A DNA stretch of 60,453 nt from Dechloromonas sp. (GTDB taxonomy: Bacteria; Pseudomonadota; Gammaproteobacteria; Burkholderiales; Rhodocyclaceae). How positions within the stretch are numbered: the stretch's first letter is position 1; each line of letters starts with the position of its first letter. The position numbers and the translations under genes are program-made. Shown here piece by piece: positions 1 through 8,325 of this stretch. The notes beneath the pieces are model-generated. The model had not been told where the DNA came from and ran no database searches. It was given only the letters and a program-made list of their open reading frames with translations. The stretch is taken from contig JAEUOD010000108.1 of assembly GCA_016791065.1 (NCBI GenBank), forward strand, positions 1 to 60,453, given 5' to 3'.

Positions 1-985
1 CTCCGTCGTCTTTTCGCGGGATGCCCGCTACGCCTACGTCTTCGGTCGCGACGGCGGCCTGACCAAGGTCGACCTGCTGCGCGCACGCATCGTCCGGCGC
101 GTCCTGCAGGCTGGCAACAGCATCGGCGGCGCCATCTCGCATGACGGCAGGCTGGTGGTTGCCCAGAATTACGAACCCGGCGGCATCAAGGCCTTCGATG
201 CCGAGACGCTCGAACTCGTGGCCGAAGTGCCGGCCGCCTATGGCGACGGCACCCGCCGTTCACGCGTCGTCGGTCTGGCCGACCTGCCCGGGCAGCGCTT
301 CGTCTATGCCCTGTTCGATGCCGGCGAAATCCGCATCACCGACTTCAGCGACCCGGCGCACCCAGTCACGCAAAGCTTCCCGGCCGGCCGCCAGCCTTAC
401 GACGGTCTCGTGACGCCGGATGGTCGGCATTACATCGCCGGCCTGTTCGGCGAGGACGGCCTCGCCCTGCTCGACCTCTGGCGCCCCGAACAGGGCGTCC
501 GGCGCATCCTCGGCGGCTACGGGCGCGGCGAACAGGCGCTGCCGGTCTTCAAGATGCCGCACCTGCGCGGCTGGGCCATCGCCGGCGGTCGCGCCTACCT
601 GCCGGCCATCGGGCGGCACGAAGTGCTCGTCGTCGATACCGCCACCTGGCAGGAGGTCGGCCGCATTCCGGTCAAGAGCCAACCGGTCTTCGTCATGGCG
701 CGGCCAGACGGGCGCCAGGTCTGGGTCAATTTCGCCTTCCCGGACAACGGCTGGCTGCAGGTCATCGATACGCTGGATCAGAAGATCGTTGCCACCCTGC
801 AGCCGGGCAAGGCCATCCTGCACATGGAATTCACCCCCAAGGGCGAAGCGGTCTGGGTCTCGGCGCGCGACGACAACCGGGTGCTGGTCATCGACACGGC
901 CAGCCGTTCGATCGTCGAGCGACTGCCGGCGGCCAGCCCGAGCGGCATCTTCTTCACCAGCCGTGCCACGCGGATCGGGTTCTGA
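1..985 (+). CDS. nirF: NirF, heme d1 biosynthesis protein (5' end outside window)
   Basis: Open from the window edge (reading frame begins at base 2) to the TGA at 983-985. A GTG at 155 is internal, because the protein continues upstream with the same beta-propeller character. The sequence has repeated short blades of the type 'VSARDDNRVLVIDTAS' and 'DLGFPDNG'-like turns, as in the cytochrome cd1 heme d1 domain and its paralogues NirF and NirN. NirF is known to act late in heme d1 formation (dehydrogenation of the tetrapyrrole precursor) in the periplasm. The next gene starts 3 bp downstream, so it is translationally close to nirDL. Identity rests on blade similarity plus position before nirDL-nirG-nirH-nirJ. 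The missing N-terminus prevents checking the signal peptide. Confidence 0.88.
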   Translation, partial: SVVFSRDARYAYVFGRDGGLTKVDLLRARIVRRVLQAGNSIGGAISHDGRLVVAQNYEPGGIKAFDAETLELVAEVPAAYGDGTRRSRVVGLADLPGQRFVYALFDAGEIRITDFSDPAHPVTQSFPAGRQPYDGLVTPDGRHYIAGLFGEDGLALLDLWRPEQGVRRILGGYGRGEQALPVFKMPHLRGWAIAGGRAYLPAIGRHEVLVVDTATWQEVGRIPVKSQPVFVMARPDGRQVWVNFAFPDNGWLQVIDTLDQKIVATLQPGKAILHMEFTPKGEAVWVSARDDNRVLVIDTASRSIVERLPAASPSGIFFTSRATRIGF

Positions 986-988
986 GCC

Positions 989-1993
989 ATGAATGCCCTG
1001 CTCCCCTGTGCCGACCACCGCGAATTCCGGCTGCTCAACGATTACCAGCAGCGCTTTCCATTGTGTCCGACGCCGTTTGCCCGGGTGGCCGAGGAACTCG
1101 GGACCGAGGCGACGGCCGTTCTGTCCGCCTATCGGCGCTGGCAGCAGGAAGGCGTGATCAGCCGGATCGGCCCGGTGTTCGCGCCGAACCGGATCGGCGC
1201 CAGTACGCTTGCCGCGCTGGCCGTGCCCGAAGACCAACTGGAGCGCGTCGCCGCCCTGGTCAGTGCATTTCCCGAGGTCAATCACAACTACCAGCGCGAG
1301 CATGTCTGGAACCTGTGGTTCGTCGTCACGGCCGGCAACGCCGACCTGCTGTCCGGCGTCCTGCAGCGCATTGCAACGCAGAGCGCCTGCCCCTTGATCG
1401 AAGCGCCGCTGGAGGCGCCCTATCACATCGATCTCGGTTTCGACCTCGGTGCCGAGGCCAGAACGCTTGCCCCGCCCGCCGACAGGTCCAGCGGCGAAGC
1501 CTCCAGCCCCCCCGACCCCACACTGCTGGAAGCCTTGCAGGATGGGCTTCCGCTGGTCGAGCGCCCGTACGGTGCACTGGCGAAAAAGGCCGGCCTGGGC
1601 GAGCTCGAGTTGATCGGGCGCGTTGGCGAATGGCTGGCGAGCGGACTGATCAGCCGCTTCGGCGTTGTCGTCCGCCATCACGAACTCGGCTATAACGCCA
1701 ACGCGATGTGCGTCTGGGATGTACCGGCCGAGCGTGTCGATGAACTGGGCAGGCTGCTGGCGACCGAATCCGGGGTCAACCTCTGCTATCGCCGGCGGCG
1801 CAGCCTGCCGGCCTGGCCCTACAACCTGTACTGCATGATTCACGGCCGGGCGCGCGAGGCCGTGCTGGCCCGCCGTTCGGAAATTGCCGCCCGCCTCGGA
1901 CTCGACGCCTTTTCCCATGCCATCCTGTTCAGCAACCGGCGCTTCAAGCAGTGCGGCGCCCGCTATGTCGCGACGGGAAACAGCCATGCCTGA
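989..1993 (+). CDS. nirD: NirDL fusion, siroheme decarboxylase subunits (Lrp/AsnC-like)
   Basis: 334 aa made of two homologous halves. Residues about 15-150 resemble NirD ('RIGPVFAPNRIGASTLAALAVP', 'NHNYQREHVWNLWFV' style motifs). Residues about 175-330 resemble NirL ('SRFGVVVRHHELGYNANAM', then a 'CYRRRRSLPAWPYNLYCM' segment). The family carries an Lrp-type winged helix and a RAM-like domain but acts as a siroheme decarboxylase with NirG and NirH, converting siroheme to 12,18-didecarboxysiroheme on the heme d1 path. Pseudomonas has separate nirD and nirL; here they are one reading frame with an Ala/Pro/Ser-rich linker near 150-170. The start ATG lies 3 bp after nirF, and the 3' end overlaps nirG by 8 bp. 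Confidence 0.88.
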   Translation: MNALLPCADHREFRLLNDYQQRFPLCPTPFARVAEELGTEATAVLSAYRRWQQEGVISRIGPVFAPNRIGASTLAALAVPEDQLERVAALVSAFPEVNHNYQREHVWNLWFVVTAGNADLLSGVLQRIATQSACPLIEAPLEAPYHIDLGFDLGAEARTLAPPADRSSGEASSPPDPTLLEALQDGLPLVERPYGALAKKAGLGELELIGRVGEWLASGLISRFGVVVRHHELGYNANAMCVWDVPAERVDELGRLLATESGVNLCYRRRRSLPAWPYNLYCMIHGRAREAVLARRSEIAARLGLDAFSHAILFSNRRFKQCGARYVATGNSHA

Positions 1994-2444
1994 ACGGGAA
2001 CTCGATGCCATCGACCGGGCCATCATCAACGGCCTGCAGGGCGGGTTTCCGCTCGTGCCCGAACCCTATGCGGCGGCCGCCGCCAGCCTGGGGCTCAGCG
2101 AAGGCGAACTGCTCGGCCGCCTCGAGCGCCTGCTGGCCGACGGCACCCTGACCCGTTTCGGTCCGCTGTTCCAGATCGAACGGTTGGGCGGCGCCTTCTG
2201 CCTCGCTGCCATGGCCGTGCCGGAGGCGGATTTCGAGCGGGTCGCCGGCCTCGTCAATGCCTTTCCGGAAATCGCCCACAACTATGCGCGCAACCACCGG
2301 CTCAACATGTGGTTCGTACTGGCCACCGAACAGCCCGCCGAAATTGCCGCCACGGCCGACGCCATCGCGGCCGCCACCGGCTACCCGGTGCTGACCTTCC
2401 CCAAGGAGCGGGAGTTTTTCGTCGATCTGAGACTGCAGGCATGA
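1986..2444 (+). CDS. nirG: NirG, siroheme decarboxylase subunit
   Basis: 152 aa, Lrp/AsnC-like NirD/G type. Motifs seen are 'DRAIINGLQGGFPLVPEPY' near the N-terminus (winged helix), 'TRFGPLFQIERLGG', and 'HNYARNHRLNMWFVLAT' in the ligand-binding half. The ATG at 1986 is chosen because it begins the conserved helix and overlaps the nirDL stop by 8 bp. A longer frame upstream would only add out-of-family residues. It works with NirDL and NirH in decarboxylating siroheme. The gene ends in an ATGA overlap with nirH, so translation is probably coupled. Confidence 0.87.
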   Translation: MPERELDAIDRAIINGLQGGFPLVPEPYAAAAASLGLSEGELLGRLERLLADGTLTRFGPLFQIERLGGAFCLAAMAVPEADFERVAGLVNAFPEIAHNYARNHRLNMWFVLATEQPAEIAATADAIAAATGYPVLTFPKEREFFVDLRLQA

Positions 2445-2962
2445 GCGACACGATGGACGACCTCGACCGCCGTATCGTTCAAGCCACCCAGGGCGGCCTG
2501 CCGCTGGTTGCCCGGCCATATGCCGCCATAGCCGGGCAACTGGGCATCGCCGAGGCTGTTCTTCTCGAACGCCTGCAGGCCATGCTGGCGCGGGGTGCCA
2601 TCCGTCGCATCGGTGTCGTGCCCAACCATTACCGCCTGGGCTACCGCGCCAATGGCATGACAGTGTGGGATATCGACGATGCCGTGGTCGACCGGGTCGG
2701 CGCCTTCGTCGGCGGGCTGGCGGGTGTCAGCCATTGCTATCGCCGGCCGCGGCGTTTGCCCGACTGGCCCTACAACCTGTTCGCCATGGTGCATGCCCGC
2801 AGCCATGACGAGGCCTTGCAGCAGATCGAAACCATTGCCGAACGGGTCGCCGCCGAATTCGGCGCTGTCGTGGCCCGCCGCGACGTCCTCTTCTCGACCC
2901 GCATTCTCAAGAAAACCGGCCTGCGCCTTGCCGCCGACCGCCCCGACCGCCAGGAGTCCTGA
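2441..2962 (+). CDS. nirH: NirH, siroheme decarboxylase subunit
   Basis: 173 aa of the NirL/H type, recognised by 'RRIGVVPNHYRLGYRANGM', 'WDIDD' and 'CYRRPRRLPDWPYNLFAM', which mirror the C-terminal half of the upstream NirDL protein. It is the fourth decarboxylase module of the operon. The ATG overlaps the nirG stop (ATGA), and nirJ begins 3 bp after its stop. Together nirDL, nirG and nirH supply all four NirDLGH modules. Confidence 0.87.
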   Translation: MSDTMDDLDRRIVQATQGGLPLVARPYAAIAGQLGIAEAVLLERLQAMLARGAIRRIGVVPNHYRLGYRANGMTVWDIDDAVVDRVGAFVGGLAGVSHCYRRPRRLPDWPYNLFAMVHARSHDEALQQIETIAERVAAEFGAVVARRDVLFSTRILKKTGLRLAADRPDRQES

Positions 2963-2965
2963 GCC

Positions 2966-4168
2966 ATGTTCCGCATCAGCCAGTTCTTACGCGAAATCGA
3001 TCAGCCGACGCCTGTCGGCCCGCGCCGCAATCCGCCCGGGCCGGTCGTCATCTGGAATCTCGTCCGCCGCTGCAATTTGACCTGCAAGCACTGCTATTCG
3101 ATTTCAGCGGACAAGGATTTCCCCGGCGAACTCGCTACCGACGAGATTTTCCGGACCATGGACGACCTCAAGCAGGCCCGCGTGCCCGTGCTGATCCTCT
3201 CGGGCGGCGAACCCTTGCTGCACCCGGATATTTTCGCCATCGCCCGGCGTGCCAAGACCATGGGTTTCTACGTGGGCCTTTCCTCCAACGGCACGCTGAT
3301 CGATACCGAAAACATCGAGACAATCGCCGAGATCGGCTTCGACTACGTCGGCGTCAGCCTTGATGGCATTGCCGATACCCACGATCGCTTCCGTCGTCGC
3401 GAGGGTGCCTACGCGGCCTCCCTGGCCGGCATCCGGCTTTGCCAGGCACGCGGCATCAAGGTTGGCGTGCGCTACACGATGACCGAGGACAACGCCCATG
3501 ACTTGCCGGCGCTGCTGCAACTGGTCGCCGACGAGGGGATCGCCAAGTTCTATTTCTCGCACCTCAATTACGCCGGGCGCGGCAACAAGCATCGGGCCGA
3601 CGATGCGCGCCACGCGACGACACGCCAGGCGATGGACCTGCTGTTCGAAACCGCCCTCGCCAGCCTGCGCCGCGGTGAGGACAAGGAGTTCGTTACCGGC
3701 AACAACGATGCCGACGGCCCCTACCTGCTGCACTGGCTGGCCGGGCGCTTTCCCGAGCGGGTCGAGCATGTCGCTGCCAAGCTTCGCCAGTGGGGCGGCA
3801 ACGCCAGCGGCGTCAATGTCGCGAATATCGACAATCTCGGCAATGTGCATCCGGACACCATGTGGTGGCACGAAACCGTGGGCAATGTCCGGGAACGCTC
3901 CTTCGGCGAGATCTGGAACGACATGGCGAACCCGCTGATGGCCAGCCTCAAGGCGCACCCGCGGCAACTCGGCGGCCGTTGCGGTGCCTGCCGCCATCTC
4001 GCCATCTGCAACGGCAGTTCACGGGTCCGGGCGCAGCAGGTCACCGGCGACGTCTGGGGCGAGGACCCCGGCTGTTACCTGAGCAACGGCGAGATCGGTG
4101 TCGCCGAGGATGGCCAACGTGCCGCGGTCACGCCCTGGCACCGGATTGCCGTGGAGACCGCCGCATGA
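2966..4168 (+). CDS. nirJ: NirJ, heme d1 biosynthesis radical SAM protein
   Basis: 400 aa. The radical SAM motif 'CNLTCKHCYS' places cluster cysteines at residues 36, 40 and 43. 'ILSGGEPLLHPDI' follows as the SAM-binding GGE motif. The C-terminal part has 'CGACRHLAICNGSSRVRA' and 'EDPGCYL', a SPASM/twitch-like second cluster site. NirJ replaces the propionate side chains on rings A and B with oxo groups during heme d1 synthesis in the cytoplasm. It is the usual length for the family. It follows nirH by 3 bp and overlaps nirN by 4 bp. No nirE (uroporphyrinogen methyltransferase) follows, unlike the nirJEN order of Pseudomonas aeruginosa. Confidence 0.93.
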   Translation: MFRISQFLREIDQPTPVGPRRNPPGPVVIWNLVRRCNLTCKHCYSISADKDFPGELATDEIFRTMDDLKQARVPVLILSGGEPLLHPDIFAIARRAKTMGFYVGLSSNGTLIDTENIETIAEIGFDYVGVSLDGIADTHDRFRRREGAYAASLAGIRLCQARGIKVGVRYTMTEDNAHDLPALLQLVADEGIAKFYFSHLNYAGRGNKHRADDARHATTRQAMDLLFETALASLRRGEDKEFVTGNNDADGPYLLHWLAGRFPERVEHVAAKLRQWGGNASGVNVANIDNLGNVHPDTMWWHETVGNVRERSFGEIWNDMANPLMASLKAHPRQLGGRCGACRHLAICNGSSRVRAQQVTGDVWGEDPGCYLSNGEIGVAEDGQRAAVTPWHRIAVETAA

Positions 4169-5712
4169 AGCTGCCGCTCCTGCTTGTCCTGCTTGCCGCC
4201 CTGGGAGTGGCCCGTGCCGAACAGCCGGCCGATACCCCGGCCCTCTATCGCCAGCACTGCGCCAGTTGCCACGGCGCCGACCGCCTCGGCGGGATGGGAC
4301 CGGCGCTGCTGCCCGAAAGCCTGGAACGGCTGAAACGCGATGCGGCCATCAAGACCATTCGCGAAGGGCGGCCGGCCACCCAGATGCCGCCGTTCGGCGC
4401 GGTGATTCCGGAGGAGGCGCTGCGCGCCCTGGCCGACAGTCTCTATGCACCGGTCGATCCGCCGCCGACCTGGCGCACCGAAGATATCCGCCGCAGCCGC
4501 AGCATGCTCGCCGAACCGGCCAGTCTCCCGGACAAGCCGGTTTTCAGTGCCGACCCGTTGAACCTCTTCGTCGTCGTCGAAAGTGGCGATCACCACGTCA
4601 GCATCCTCGATGGCGACCGCTTGGCGCCAATCCACCGTTTCGCCTCGCGCTACGCCCTGCACGGCGGCCCGAAGTTCTCGCCGGATGGCCGTTTCGTCTA
4701 TTTCGCCTCGCGCGACGGCTGGCTGACCAAGTTCGACCTCTACAGCCTGCGGACCGTTGCCGAGGTCCGCGCCGGGCTGAATACGCGCAATGCCGCGGTT
4801 TCCTCCGATGGCCGCTACGTGATGGTGGCCAATACCCTGCCCGGCAATCTCGTGCTCTTCGACAGCGACCTCAACCTGGTCAAGATCATCGAGGCGACGA
4901 GCCTGGATGGCAAGACGCGCTCCCGCGTGTCGGCCGTCTACGATGCGCCGCCCCGGCGCAGCTTCGTCGTGGCCATGAAGGACATGCCGGAAATCTGGGA
5001 AATCAGCTATGACCCGCAGGCGCCGGCAATCTACGACGGCCTGGTGCACGACTACAAGATGGGTGAAGGCATCGCCCGGCCGGGCTTTCTCAATCCGCGG
5101 CGCACGCCGCTGGAGGCAGTGCTCGACGACTTCTTCTTCGACCAGTCCTATCGCCACGTGATGGGTGCCAGCCGCGAGGGCAAGGGCCAGGTGGTCAATC
5201 TCGACATCCGCCGCAAGGTGGCCGACCTCGCCCTGCCCGGCATGCCGCACCTTGGGTCGGGCATCACCTTCACCTGGCAGGGCGAGCCGGTGATGGCCTC
5301 GACCAACCTCAAGGAAGGCGTGGTCACCGTGATTTCAATGCGCGACTGGCGCGTCGTGGCCCGCATCCCGACCCGCGGCCCCGGCTTCTTCCTGCGCAGC
5401 CACAGTCTCTCGCGCTATGCCTTTGTCGATTCGATGATGAGCCGCGAACATCGCAACGTGCTGCAGATGATCGACAAGGAAAGCCTGCAGGTGGTCCGTG
5501 AATTCACCGCCCCGCCCGGCCAGACGCTTGCCCACGTCGAATTTACCCGCGATGGCCGCTATGCCCTGGCCAGCCTCTGGGAAAACGATGGTGCCCTGGT
5601 CATCTACGACATGCAGACGCTGGCCGAGGTCAAGCGCCTGCCGATGAAGAAGCCGGTCGGCAAGTACAACGTCTGGAACAAGATCCAGAAGGACGAAGGC
5701 ACCAGCCACTGA
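4165..5712 (+). CDS. nirN: NirN, c-heme / d1-type propeller protein
   Basis: 515 aa. The signal peptide is about residues 1-18 (cleavage after ARA). A cytochrome c domain follows with 'CASCH' at 32-36 and a candidate Met ligand in 'QMPPFG'. An eight-bladed heme d1-binding propeller extends from about 115 to the end. NirN is a periplasmic paralogue of NirS that oxidises dihydro-heme d1 and passes d1 to NirS. It is distinguished from NirS by its shorter cytochrome region and by its place at the end of the biosynthesis genes. ATGA overlap with nirJ. It is the last gene of the plus-strand operon and converges with dnr, 12 bp away. Confidence 0.87.
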   Translation: MKLPLLLVLLAALGVARAEQPADTPALYRQHCASCHGADRLGGMGPALLPESLERLKRDAAIKTIREGRPATQMPPFGAVIPEEALRALADSLYAPVDPPPTWRTEDIRRSRSMLAEPASLPDKPVFSADPLNLFVVVESGDHHVSILDGDRLAPIHRFASRYALHGGPKFSPDGRFVYFASRDGWLTKFDLYSLRTVAEVRAGLNTRNAAVSSDGRYVMVANTLPGNLVLFDSDLNLVKIIEATSLDGKTRSRVSAVYDAPPRRSFVVAMKDMPEIWEISYDPQAPAIYDGLVHDYKMGEGIARPGFLNPRRTPLEAVLDDFFFDQSYRHVMGASREGKGQVVNLDIRRKVADLALPGMPHLGSGITFTWQGEPVMASTNLKEGVVTVISMRDWRVVARIPTRGPGFFLRSHSLSRYAFVDSMMSREHRNVLQMIDKESLQVVREFTAPPGQTLAHVEFTRDGRYALASLWENDGALVIYDMQTLAEVKRLPMKKPVGKYNVWNKIQKDEGTSH

Positions 5713-5728
5713 GCCGGCAGCGGCTCAG
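5709..5728. terminator. Bidirectional hairpin between nirN and dnr
   Basis: Perfect 8-bp inverted repeat CTGAGCCG / CGGCTCAG with loop GCAG. It contains the stop codon of nirN (5710-5712) in one arm and that of dnr (complement of 5725-5727) in the other. There is no U-tract on either side, so efficiency as an intrinsic terminator is uncertain. The position between convergent genes supports a shared terminator or RNA 3' end stabiliser. Confidence 0.5.
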
Positions 5729-6471
5729 GGCAGGCTGCCGCGCAGGCGGCCGATGTCCGGGATGTGGATCAGCCGCCCCTCGACCGCGACCAGGCCGTCT
5801 GAAATGAGGTCGTGCAGGATGCGCGAAAAATGCTCCTGCGTCAGGTTCAGGCGCGACGCGATGGTGCCCTTGTGGGTGGGCAGGCGGATGGTGACCGGGC
5901 CGCTCAGGGTCGGGTCGTTATCGCGTTCCTCCTCGCGCAGCAGGTAGCCGATGATGCGTTCGCGCCCCGATTGCAGCGAGTAGGCTTCGACATCCGAAAT
6001 CAGGTGGTGTAGTCGCTGCGAGAGGCCGGCGATCAGCTTGAAGCAGAACTCCGGATCGCGCGTCAGTTCGCCGAAGACGGCCTCCTTGGCGATGTGCAGC
6101 ACGCGGCTTTCGCCGATCGCCTCGGCCATGACCATATAGGGCTTGCCCATGAACATCACCGCTTCGCCGAAGCTCTGCCCGGCGCGCAGGATATCGACCA
6201 CCTTCTGGTTGCCCTCGGCCGAAATGAAAGCCAGCTTGATCTGCCCCGAGAGCACAAGGTAGAAGCCGGTGCAGGGATCGCCCTTGTGGAACAGGATGTT
6301 GCCCCGGCCAAAGTCGCGCACCTGGCTGGCGGCGGCGATCCGCACCAGGTCGCCGGCGCGCAGCCCGGAAAACAGCGGTGCCCGCGAGAGGGCGAGGATG
6401 ATGTCGGCCAACGCCGGGTCGAGATCGGCCAATTCGTCGTGTTCGGTCGGCTGGATGCAGTCAATGGGCAT
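5725..6471 (-). CDS. dnr: Crp/Fnr-family regulator, Dnr/NnrR type
   Basis: 248 aa. An N-terminal cyclic-nucleotide-binding-like beta-barrel ('HKGDPCTGFYLVLSGQIKLA', 'AGQSFGEAVMFM') is followed by a long dimer helix and a C-terminal HTH_Crp ('KGTIASRLNLTQEHFSRIL'). It lacks the N-terminal four-cysteine cluster site of FNR: only isolated Cys residues are present. This fits the Dnr/NnrR branch that senses NO, probably via heme. It is the last gene of the nor operon, 3 bp after norD, and probably activates the norCB and norE promoters described here. The exact subfamily is inferred from context. Confidence 0.82.
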   Translation of the reverse strand: MPIDCIQPTEHDELADLDPALADIILALSRAPLFSGLRAGDLVRIAAASQVRDFGRGNILFHKGDPCTGFYLVLSGQIKLAFISAEGNQKVVDILRAGQSFGEAVMFMGKPYMVMAEAIGESRVLHIAKEAVFGELTRDPEFCFKLIAGLSQRLHHLISDVEAYSLQSGRERIIGYLLREEERDNDPTLSGPVTIRLPTHKGTIASRLNLTQEHFSRILHDLISDGLVAVEGRLIHIPDIGRLRGSLP

Positions 6472-6474
6472 GGT

Positions 6475-8325
6475 TCACCTCGTGAGCTGGGCGTAGAACA
6501 TCGGCAGGCGCAGCGGTAATTCCTCGGGTTTGCGCAGGACGGCATAGCCGCCGGGGCCGAACAGGTGGGAGAGATAGCTGCCGCCTTCGCGGTCGATGGT
6601 CAGGCAGAACGGGAGCAGGCCCTGACGGCGGGCGGCGACGACGGCCGCCCGGGTATCCTCGATACCGTAGCGGCTGTCGTAGATGTCGAGGTCGTTGGGC
6701 TTGCCGTCCGACAGGATGAGCAGGATGCGGCGGGCGGCGGCCTGTTCGCCCAGCAACTGGCTGGCGCGCCGGATCGCTGCCCCCATCCGGGTGTAATAGC
6801 CCGGCCGGATGGCCTGGATGCGGCCGCGAATCCGGTTGTCGAAAGGCTCGCCGAAATCCTTGAGGCGCTGGAAACGGACCTGTTGCCGCTTGATCGACGA
6901 AAAGCCGCAGAGCGCGAAAGCGTCGCCGGTGGTGCCCAGCGCCTCGCCGAACAGCAGCAGCGCATCACGGATAACGTCGATGACGCGCGCCTCGCTCGAT
7001 ACCCAGGCATCGGTGGACAAGGACAGGTCGGCGAGGACCAGACAGGCCAGGTCTCGTTCGCGCCGTTCCAGGGACAGGTGCAATTGTTCGCCGGGATGGC
7101 GGCCGCAGGCCTGATCGGTCGTGGCACGGACGACGGCATCGAGGTCGATCTCGCTGCCGTCCGGCTGCGCCTTGAGCCAGCGCCGCCCCGGCTGCAGAGA
7201 GGCGAACTGCTGGCGCAGGCGCTTTGCCGTGCGGACCAGGTGTGGCGGCAGGCCGGCGGATGTCGCCTGGCGCGGCAGCATGTCCTGGACGCGGACATGA
7301 TCCTCGTGCAGCAATCCCTTGCGGTAGTCCCATTCCGGCAGCGGAATCCCGGCGCCGAGCGGCGTGTCGTCCTCGGCTGCCGACGGCAGGTCGAGATCGA
7401 AGCGTACCCGAGAGGCTACCCGCTCGCCTTCGTCGAGACCGGCCAGCGCCAGTTGTTCGAGGTCAGCAGCGGCCGTCGCCGCATCGGGATCGTCATCGTC
7501 GTCGGTGGCGCGATTGACCTTGATGAATTCGGCTACCGACAACAGGCTTTCGGCGCGGAAGAACATCATGAGGCCATTCTTTTCACGGGGTGCCTCGACC
7601 TGGCTGGCCCGGTGGGTCTTTTCGCGGGCGTCGCGGATTTCGCCACCGCCGGATGCAGGTGTCGCCTGGCTGCTGCGGCGTTCGGCGGCGCGCAAACCGG
7701 CGGCATGCAGCCACAACAGGACCGGCTCCGGTTCGGGCGTACCAGCCGGGAGCGCGGGCACCACCGTCTCACTGCCCGGCGCCATCAGGGCGCGGCGAAT
7801 CGCGCACTCCCGTTCTCTTTCGGCCGGTGGCAGGCGCTCGGGCGGGATGCGCCGCGCCAGCGTGGCGGCCAGCAATCGATCATAGCGCGCCTGCAGGCCG
7901 GGCCATTCGGCCAGCGCCAGGCGACTTGCCGCCTGATTGCGGATGAAGGCATCGTCGCCTTCACCGCCCGTCGGCAGAGCATCGAAAGCGGCCGCCAGGG
8001 CGGCCAGCCAGAAATACAGATCGCGGTTCAGCTCGGGCTCGGGGAAAGCGTCGATAGTGGGCGGCAGGCGCAGGGTTTCGCGGTCGCGCCGGGCCAGCGC
8101 CATGCGTTCGCCGCTGCCGGCGATCCGTGCCAGCAGGCGACGGCGGGCGCCGTGGCGGTCCTCGCTGGCGCCGGCCAGGCGCAGCCCGGGGTCGCCGCCG
8201 AGGGCACGGAAGTAGATGCCGAGGCTGCGCTCAATCGACTTCAGCGAGACGGCCGCCGCCGGATGGCTGCCGCCGGCGGCGCGCGTGATCCATTTGTGCC
8301 AGAGCTGGCCGACCCATTCTTCCAT
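6475..8325 (-). CDS. norD: NorD, VWA-domain protein for nitric oxide reductase activation
   Basis: 616 aa, the normal size for NorD. The C-terminal quarter is a von Willebrand A domain with the MIDAS motif 'DLSLST' and later 'LLILSDGKPNDLD'. The N-terminal and middle parts are helical and charged, with an acidic run 'RATDDDDDPDA'. NorD pairs with the MoxR-type ATPase NorQ to insert the non-heme iron into NorB or activate it. Start ATG at 8325 is preceded by GGAG and abuts directly the stop of the upstream gene (TGA-ATG). Cotranscribed with norQ and dnr. Confidence 0.9.
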   Translation of the reverse strand: MEEWVGQLWHKWITRAAGGSHPAAAVSLKSIERSLGIYFRALGGDPGLRLAGASEDRHGARRRLLARIAGSGERMALARRDRETLRLPPTIDAFPEPELNRDLYFWLAALAAAFDALPTGGEGDDAFIRNQAASRLALAEWPGLQARYDRLLAATLARRIPPERLPPAERERECAIRRALMAPGSETVVPALPAGTPEPEPVLLWLHAAGLRAAERRSSQATPASGGGEIRDAREKTHRASQVEAPREKNGLMMFFRAESLLSVAEFIKVNRATDDDDDPDAATAAADLEQLALAGLDEGERVASRVRFDLDLPSAAEDDTPLGAGIPLPEWDYRKGLLHEDHVRVQDMLPRQATSAGLPPHLVRTAKRLRQQFASLQPGRRWLKAQPDGSEIDLDAVVRATTDQACGRHPGEQLHLSLERRERDLACLVLADLSLSTDAWVSSEARVIDVIRDALLLFGEALGTTGDAFALCGFSSIKRQQVRFQRLKDFGEPFDNRIRGRIQAIRPGYYTRMGAAIRRASQLLGEQAAARRILLILSDGKPNDLDIYDSRYGIEDTRAAVVAARRQGLLPFCLTIDREGGSYLSHLFGPGGYAVLRKPEELPLRLPMFYAQLTR

